From JBLNBU01 sp050260215 (lineage in GTDB: Bacteria > Pseudomonadota > Alphaproteobacteria > Rhodospirillales > Magnetospirillaceae), in the NCBI GenBank assembly GCA_050260215.1, contig JBLNBU010000093.1:1-11875 (forward strand): 11,875 bases of DNA, in the 5' to 3' direction. The translations under genes and the position numbers were made by a program. Positions 1 to 4,108 of the stretch are shown piece by piece. Each line of letters opens with the position of its first letter. Position 1 is the first letter of the stretch. Below the pieces are notes generated by a model. It worked only from the letters and a program-made list of their open reading frames with translations, was not told where the DNA came from and did not search any database.

Positions 1-68
1 CCGCCCTGGCATGGCCTTTGCGGAAGATCTTGGCGGATGGGTTCACCGACGAAGGAGCGCCGCTGTGA
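1..68 (+). CDS. C-terminal end of an unidentified protein (partial)
   Basis: An open frame enters from the left edge, with its first whole codon at position 3, and stops at TGA 66-68. It gives about 21 residues that end in FTDEGAPL. The stop overlaps the GTG start of the next gene in a GTGA arrangement, a common sign of two co-transcribed, translationally coupled genes. The fragment is too short to assign to a family. That it is coding is inferred only from the tight overlap and the well-placed ribosome site it contains for the downstream gene. Confidence 0.5.
   Translation, partial: ALAWPLRKILADGFTDEGAPL
52..57 (+). promoter_or_regulatory. Shine-Dalgarno AAGGAG setting a GTG start at 65
   Basis: AAGGAG lies 7 nt before GTG 65-67. 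This favours the GTG over the ATG at position 11, which has no comparable site and would overlap the upstream gene much further. Confidence 0.6.
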
Positions 69-346
69 CCTTCGACTTCGTTCCGGACTGGCTGGAGACG
101 TTGTGCGGCAGCGCCGATTGCACCGGCGCGACCCCGACCCGGGTGTCGCCGCCCCTGCCCGCGGCCGCCCCCCATCCCTCCCCGTCCCCGGCCGAACTGG
201 CCCTGTTGGTGGGCGAGCTGTTCACCGAGGGCTCGCTGTCCTGGGACCAGCTGCGCTCGCTGGTCGCCGTGCCCGAGTTGGGGCCGCACCTGCAGCCGGC
301 CCTGGCCGCGACGCCCGCCGGCCGCCGGCTTTTGTCGCGCCGCTAG
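65..346 (+). CDS. Hypothetical 93-residue protein
   Basis: I do not recognise a family. The reading starts at GTG 65 with AAGGAG 7 nt upstream, and the start overlaps the stop of the preceding gene, so the two are probably translated together. The product has an acidic, aromatic N-terminus with two cysteines five residues apart (C14 and C19), then a Pro/Ala/Ser-rich linker at about residues 25-40. A predicted helical segment follows at about 41-70 (AELALLVGELF and onwards), and the tail is basic, ending RRLLSRR. There is no signal peptide or membrane segment. The layout suggests a small cytosolic adaptor, but no function can be assigned. Its TAG stop overlaps the stop of the convergent minus-strand gene within one shared CTAG. 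Confidence 0.6.
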   Translation: MTFDFVPDWLETLCGSADCTGATPTRVSPPLPAAAPHPSPSPAELALLVGELFTEGSLSWDQLRSLVAVPELGPHLQPALAATPAGRRLLSRR

Positions 347-1182
347 GCCGGCTGGACGGCCACCACCGCCCCCAGGCTGCCCTCGGCCAGCCCGCCCACC
401 GGGTGCAGCACCACCCGGCGGCCGCCCACGGCCGCCTGCAGCCTGGCCTGTGCCTCGGTGTCGGTGGGCTCGTTGAAGGCGGGCAGCATCACCAGCGATC
501 CCACCACCAGGCAGTCGGCATAGGATCCCTGCCGCCGGCGCGGCTGGGGCAGCTCGATCAGGGACAATCGCCGTCCCTTGGCATCCTGGACGCCGTCCAG
601 CGCCGCCCGCGCCGCCTGGTCGGCGACCAGCACCGTCGTCGGCGCGACGAAGCGGACCGCCCTGGCCAGCGGCCCCGCCACCGGAACGGGCAGCACGGTC
701 TCGGCGCCCAACAGGTCGCACAACAGCCGCACGGTGGCGGCAGGCCCGGCGCCGCCGCCTTCGAGGATGCGGCTCGCCGCCAGGATGGTGCCGTCGCCGT
801 CGCCGTCGATACCGCCGAAATCCAGGGCCGGAGGGGCATCCAGCGCCGCCAGGCCGGCGGCCTCGGCCATGGCGCGGGCGGCGTCGCCATGCCCCAGCGC
901 GCAGACCGGACGGCCGGCCCGGTCGACCAGCCACCGGGGAGCGGCGGCGCGCAGCGCCCGCCCCAGCGGCGGCGAGGCCAGCACGCCGACACCGGGCGGG
1001 GTGCGCAGCGCCGCCTCGGCCACGTCGGCGGCGTCGGCAAGCAACGTCACCGGCGCGATGTCGGACAGGACGGTGGACAGGTCCAGGCAGTCGTCGCGCA
1101 TCTCGTCGTCCTGATGCGCGTCGCCCGATGCCGGCGGCCACGCCATCCAGAACCGGGCGACCGCCGCCCACGGCGCCGCCAT
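343..1182 (-). CDS. Agmatine deiminase-like protein, probable pseudoenzyme
   Basis: The 279-residue product can be aligned along its length with the agmatine deiminase / peptidylarginine deiminase (pentein) family. Landmarks are FWMAWPP at 11-17, APVTLLAD at 43-50, GGIDGDGDGT at 123-132, the SYADCLVVGSLVMLPAFNEP region at 220-239, and a C-terminal GG...VQPA at 263-279. The catalytic positions of active members are not kept. The Glu of EGG is Phe122, the GHxD histidine region reads GPLA at 170-173, the WxRDxGP substrate motif is degenerate at 84-92, and the terminal GGGxHC cysteine motif reads GGLAEGS. Active enzymes hydrolyse agmatine to N-carbamoylputrescine; this protein probably cannot, so a binding or regulatory role is inferred. 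The start at ATG 1182 is chosen because the family's N-terminus aligns there, although no strong ribosome site precedes it. An in-frame ATG at 1278 would add 32 non-homologous residues. The gene lies downstream of the lipoprotein gene on the same strand. Confidence 0.75.
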   Translation of the reverse strand: MAAPWAAVARFWMAWPPASGDAHQDDEMRDDCLDLSTVLSDIAPVTLLADAADVAEAALRTPPGVGVLASPPLGRALRAAAPRWLVDRAGRPVCALGHGDAARAMAEAAGLAALDAPPALDFGGIDGDGDGTILAASRILEGGGAGPAATVRLLCDLLGAETVLPVPVAGPLARAVRFVAPTTVLVADQAARAALDGVQDAKGRRLSLIELPQPRRRQGSYADCLVVGSLVMLPAFNEPTDTEAQARLQAAVGGRRVVLHPVGGLAEGSLGAVVAVQPA

Positions 1183-1302
1183 GCGCCAGCCGTGCTCACG
1201 CGGAGACAAGGGGCACCTTTTCGCTGCTTGCGCCACGATACAAACACTCGAGGAGCAGCGACGGGCGCTGGCCTTCATAAGGACTAGGCAGGAAGGATCA
1301 GA

Positions 1303-1962
1303 TCAGGGTTGGGCCCAGGCGATCCAGGCGCGCCACCCCTGCGCCGCCGGCCGGGGCGGAGCAGACGGGAGGGCCGCCGGTGCGGATGCAACGGCCGGCG
1401 GCGGCGCCTGTACCTTGTGCGGCACCGTCGGATGGGGTGCGGCCGAGGCCACCGTCACCTTGTGGCGGCGAGGCGGATGGTGCTGGGCCACGCGCTTGTT
1501 GGACTTGGCCAAGGCGTGGCGCGTCTTGGCCAGTGACGCCACCTTGGCGGCCGGGCGCTTGGCCTGGGCCACCACCACTGGGCGCGGCGGCGGCGGTGCG
1601 GCCAGCAGCGGCGGCGCCGGGGTATCGTCGGCATAGGCGGCGACATAGTCGACGGACGGGGCGGCCGCCACCTGCACCGGCGCTTGCGGTGCGGCGGCAT
1701 TCTCCTCGGGGCGGCAGATGTCCTCGCCCTCGAACACGCGCATGGTGGCGCAGTCCTGGCCGGTCGCGAACGACAGCCCGTAGTCGGTCGAGGATTTGCC
1801 CGTTCCCGCCATCAGCATGCCGTCGCCGGCCATCTTGGCCAGCGTCACCGCCGGCGGGATGACCGCGCAGCCCGAAGCCAGTCCGCCGAGCAGCACGACC
1901 ACGCACAGGCGCAGCAGGATGATCCCGGCCAGCGGACGCTTTTGGCCCTTGATTGATGTCAC
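1303..1962 (-). CDS. Pro/Ala/Lys-rich lipoprotein
   Basis: The 219-residue product starts at GTG 1962, with a perfect AGGAGG at 1968-1973 spaced by 5 nt. It has a basic N-terminus, a hydrophobic stretch at about 11-27 and a lipobox-like LASGC with the acylated cysteine at residue 32, so it is most likely a membrane-anchored lipoprotein. A compact domain at about 33-86 includes TGQDCATMRVFEGEDICRPE with two cysteines (C71, C83) that could form a disulfide. This short motif resembles small alphaproteobacterial lipoproteins of unknown function. The rest (about 87-219) is low-complexity and rich in Pro, Ala, Lys, Arg and His, consistent with an extended periplasmic segment that could contact cell wall or nucleic acid. 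The gene for the deiminase-like protein follows on the same strand, so the two may share a transcript. No function is known. Confidence 0.75.
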   Translation of the reverse strand: MTSIKGQKRPLAGIILLRLCVVVLLGGLASGCAVIPPAVTLAKMAGDGMLMAGTGKSSTDYGLSFATGQDCATMRVFEGEDICRPEENAAAPQAPVQVAAAPSVDYVAAYADDTPAPPLLAAPPPPRPVVVAQAKRPAAKVASLAKTRHALAKSNKRVAQHHPPRRHKVTVASAAPHPTVPHKVQAPPPAVASAPAALPSAPPRPAAQGWRAWIAWAQP

Positions 1963-1967
1963 CCCTG

Positions 1968-1973
1968 CCTCCT
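1968..1973 (-). promoter_or_regulatory. Perfect Shine-Dalgarno AGGAGG for the GTG-start lipoprotein
   Basis: The plus strand reads CCTCCT at 1968-1973. On the minus strand this is AGGAGG, 5 nt before GTG 1962. It fixes the lipoprotein start and makes longer upstream reading in other frames unlikely. Confidence 0.7.
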
Positions 1974-2032
1974 GGCGAAAACCCAGGAAAAAACCCTAGG
2001 CTTCTTCCAAGATCAAAAGCAAAGGTTTTATC

Positions 2033-2052
2033 CACAATTTGTTAAAATTGTG
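2033..2052. repeat. Perfect AT-rich inverted repeat, operator-like
   Basis: CACAATTT at 2033-2040 and AAATTGTG at 2045-2052 are perfect inverted copies around the spacer GTTA. The repeat lies 70-90 bp upstream of the lipoprotein start and about 30 bp past the metY stop, inside an AT-rich island in otherwise GC-rich DNA. No T-run follows it on either strand, and the stem is AT-rich, so a repressor site or promoter element for the lipoprotein gene is more likely than a terminator. The bound factor is unknown. Confidence 0.45.
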
Positions 2053-2068
2053 TTCCGTCCGACACAAC

Positions 2069-2087
2069 GGGAAATACGTATTATCCC
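2069..2087. repeat. Imperfect palindrome across the metY stop codon
   Basis: The perfect 10-bp palindrome AATACGTATT at 2073-2082 is flanked by GGG and CCC, and the whole spans the TAA stop of the metY fusion (2081-2083). It may be a weak 3' stem or a binding site. There is no T-run, so an intrinsic terminator is not supported. Confidence 0.25.
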
Positions 2088-3901
2088 AATATATCGAGCG
2101 CCCGCCTGAGATCGGCAACCAGGTCGGCAGCGTCTTCGATGCCGACGGACAGGCGGATGACGTCGGGACCGGCTCCGGCGGCCACCTGCTGCTCGGGCGA
2201 GAGCTGGCGGTGGGTGGTCGAGGCCGGATGGATGATCAGCGAGCGGGTGTCGCCGATATTGGCCAGGTGCGAGAACAGCCGCACCGTTTCCACCAGCTTG
2301 ACGCCGGCCTCGAAGCCGCCCTTGACGCCGAAGGTGAACACCGCCCCGGCGCCGCGCGGCAGGTACTTGCCGGCCAGCGCGTGATACGGGTTGTCGGGCA
2401 GGCCGGCATAGGACACCCACGCCACCGCCGGATGGCCGGCCAGGAATTCCGCCACGGTCCGGGCGTTGGCGCAGGCCCGCTCCATGCGCAGGTGCAGGGT
2501 CTCGATGCCGTTGATGGTGAGGAAGGCGTTCAGCGGCGCCATGGCCGGACCGAAGTCGCGCAGCGCCACGGCGCGGGCCTTGGTGGTGAAGGCGAAGTCG
2601 CCGAAGGTCTCGTAGAAGGTCAGGCCGTGATAGGCGGGCTCGGGCTTGGCCAGCGACGGGAACTTGTCGTTCTGCGCCCAATTGAACTTGCCCGACTCGA
2701 TCACCGCGCCGCCGACGGCGTTGTCGTGGCCGCCCAGGAACTTGGTGGTCGAGTGGATGACGATGTCGGCCCCCCACTCGAACGGCCGGCACAGGTACGG
2801 CGTCGCCAAGGTGTTGTCGACCAGCAGCGGGATGCCGGCGTCGTGGGCGACGCGGGCCACCGCCTCGATGTCGACGACGATGCCGCCGGGATTGGCCAGG
2901 TTCTCGATGAAGATGGCCTTGGTGTTCTCGCCGATGGCGGCCCGGAAGTTGTCGGGGTCGCGCGGATCGACGAAGGTGCACGACCAGCCCAGCTTCTTGA
3001 ACGACAGGCCGAACTGGGTCAGCGAGCCGCCATAGAGGTTGCGCGAGGCGACGAAGTGGTCGCCGGGCTCGAGCAGGGTGAAGAAGGCCAGGAACTGGGC
3101 GGCGTGGCCCGAGGCGGCGCACACCGCGGCGCGCCCGCCTTCCAGCGCCGCCAGCCGCTCTTCCAGCACGCTGACGGTGGGGTTGGTCAGGCGCGAGTAG
3201 ATGTAGCCGAAAGTGTGCAGGTTGAACAGCGAGGCGGCGTGGTCGACGTCGTCGAACACGTAGCTGGTGGTCTGGTAGATGGGCGTGGTGCGCGCCCCCG
3301 TGGTCGGGTCGGGAGCGTTGCCGGCATGCACCGCCTTGGTGGCGAAGCCGTAGCGCGGCGCCGGTTCGTCGTCCTCGCCCTCGGCCGGGGCAGCCCGCTC
3401 GCGCCGCGGCCGGGGCGCCTGCAGCGGGCGGTTGGAGATGATGCCCGAATTGACGCCCTGCCAGGACAACTCGCCGCCCAGGCGGCCGAACTCGATCTTG
3501 GGGCAGCGGTTCATCACCACCTTCAGCCCCGCCGCCTCGGCCCGTTTCGCCGCCACGTCGTTGCGCACGCCCAGCTGCATCCACACCACCTTGGCGCCGA
3601 TGGCGATGGCATCGTCGGTGATCGGGCCGGCGGCCTCGGAGTTGCGGAAGACGTCGACCATGTCGACGGCGAACGGAATGGCGCGCAGGTCCTTGTAGAC
3701 CCGCTCGCCCAGGAGTTCCTGCCCGTCCAGGCCCGGATTGACCGGTACCACCCGGTAGCCCTTCTCCTGCAGGTACTTCATGACGAAGTAGCTGGGCCGG
3801 TTCCAGTTGGCGCTGGCGCCCACCACGGCGATGGTCCGCACACCGTGCAGGATCGAGCGCAGGTAATCGTCGGCGTAGGGGATCGGTTCGAGATCGGACA
3901 T
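2081..3901 (-). CDS. metY: CoA-binding domain fused to O-acetylhomoserine sulfhydrylase
   Basis: The 606-residue protein has two modules. Residues 1-157 form a YccU-like CoA-binding domain (CoA_binding_2): a Rossmann start at 23-30 with VGAS, PVNPG at 53-57, and the family signature around VWMQLGVRNDVAAKRAEAAG (106-125) and VMNRCPK (129-135). A Pro/Arg/Glu-rich linker spans 158-182. Residues 183-606 are a full MetY enzyme of the Cys/Met PLP-dependent family: HAG..PDPTTGARTTPIYQTTSY, the YSRLTNPT phosphate-binding segment at 235-242, Y290, D362 that contacts the PLP ring nitrogen, and the PLP lysine K387 in STTKFLGG. It should catalyse O-acetylhomoserine + sulfide to homocysteine + acetate in cytosolic methionine synthesis. 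AGGAG at 3907-3911 with 5-nt spacing supports the start. The CoA-binding part probably senses or binds CoA or acetyl-CoA, an inference. Its leader is about 135 nt long. Confidence 0.93.
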   Translation of the reverse strand: MSDLEPIPYADDYLRSILHGVRTIAVVGASANWNRPSYFVMKYLQEKGYRVVPVNPGLDGQELLGERVYKDLRAIPFAVDMVDVFRNSEAAGPITDDAIAIGAKVVWMQLGVRNDVAAKRAEAAGLKVVMNRCPKIEFGRLGGELSWQGVNSGIISNRPLQAPRPRRERAAPAEGEDDEPAPRYGFATKAVHAGNAPDPTTGARTTPIYQTTSYVFDDVDHAASLFNLHTFGYIYSRLTNPTVSVLEERLAALEGGRAAVCAASGHAAQFLAFFTLLEPGDHFVASRNLYGGSLTQFGLSFKKLGWSCTFVDPRDPDNFRAAIGENTKAIFIENLANPGGIVVDIEAVARVAHDAGIPLLVDNTLATPYLCRPFEWGADIVIHSTTKFLGGHDNAVGGAVIESGKFNWAQNDKFPSLAKPEPAYHGLTFYETFGDFAFTTKARAVALRDFGPAMAPLNAFLTINGIETLHLRMERACANARTVAEFLAGHPAVAWVSYAGLPDNPYHALAGKYLPRGAGAVFTFGVKGGFEAGVKLVETVRLFSHLANIGDTRSLIIHPASTTHRQLSPEQQVAAGAGPDVIRLSVGIEDAADLVADLRRALDILG

Positions 3902-3914
3902 GGGAACTCCTGGA

Positions 3915-3941
3915 GCGGCCTGCCGCCGGCAATGTGGCCGC
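3915..3941 (-). repeat. Leader hairpin next to the metY ribosome site
   Basis: GCGGCC and GGCCGC form a perfect 6-bp stem (3915-3920 with 3936-3941) around a GC-rich loop. It sits 3 nt upstream of the AGGAG of the metY fusion (3907-3911) on the minus strand. In RNA it could influence access to the ribosome site. The evidence is pairing alone, and in GC-rich DNA some such stems arise by chance. Confidence 0.3.
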
Positions 3942-3992
3942 AGCCCCGAGCCGAGGTCAAGCCGTTGGTCGGAGGAGACGACAACGCGACTT

Positions 3993-4017
3993 ACGGGACG
4001 CCCCGTCCAGACTGGAC
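3993..4017 (-). promoter_or_regulatory. Two mutually exclusive stems in the metY leader
   Basis: ACGGG/CCCGT (3993-3997 with 4002-4006) and GTCCAG/CTGGAC (4005-4010 with 4012-4017) are both perfect inverted repeats, and they share bases 4005-4006. The second has a one-base centre, so it suits a DNA-binding dimer better than an RNA hairpin; extended pairing would allow a looser RNA fold. The pair lies 20-45 nt after the predicted metY transcription start. It is a candidate regulatory leader or operator, but I see no known riboswitch core. Confidence 0.35.
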
Positions 4018-4043
4018 TTTCGCAAATGGTAACAGAAAGAAAG

Positions 4044-4049
4044 ATTATA
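4044..4049 (-). promoter_or_regulatory. Perfect -10 box TATAAT of the metY fusion
   Basis: On the minus strand 4049-4044 reads TATAAT. No good TTGACA is found 16-18 nt upstream. Instead the TTAA-N7-TTAA box occupies the -35 region, 5 nt upstream of this element. This predicts a transcription start near 4037 and a leader of about 135 nt. Confidence 0.5.
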
Positions 4050-4054
4050 CGCGC

Positions 4055-4069
4055 TTAACGAGCAGTTAA
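4055..4069. promoter_or_regulatory. CtrA-type box TTAA-N7-TTAA before the metY fusion
   Basis: TTAACGAGCAGTTAA is an exact match to the full CtrA recognition pattern TTAA-N7-TTAA. It is also a short inverted repeat (TTAAC, 5-bp spacer, GTTAA). On the minus strand it covers the -35 region of the metY promoter, the position used by CtrA-activated promoters in Caulobacter. It also lies 40-54 bp upstream of the divergent restriction-modification gene, so it could act on either. Binding by CtrA is inferred from the pattern only. Confidence 0.5.
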
Positions 4070-4108
4070 TCCCCGCTCATCCATGATTGCTGCATCTTTT
4101 GGTAATCC

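Noticed and set aside
1183..1278. N-terminal extension of the deiminase-like protein from ATG 1278
   Set aside because: The extra 32 residues are Cys/Arg/Ser-rich, do not align with the family, and have no ribosome site upstream. Homology starts at ATG 1182, though that start also lacks a strong ribosome site.
343..1278. Recently decayed pseudogene
   Set aside because: The frame is intact over 279 codons and keeps family structural motifs to the very end, so loss of catalysis without loss of the protein is the better reading.
3778..3984. Leader peptide or small gene starting upstream of metY
   Set aside because: It would need a TTG start, runs into metY in another frame and has no ribosome site. 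There is no ATG between the predicted transcription start and the metY ATG.
3902..4037. Known SAM-II or SAH riboswitch in the metY leader
   Set aside because: The leader is long and folded, but I could not match the conserved core of either class by eye, so it is reported only as an unassigned structured leader.
2039..4069. Very long open frame antiparallel to the metY fusion, and similar ones opposite the restriction-modification and phytochrome genes (4142-6166, 7633-10272)
   Set aside because: They mirror the real genes, give Arg/Gly/His/Gln-rich products with no recognisable domain, and arise because GC-rich third codon positions remove stops on the other strand.
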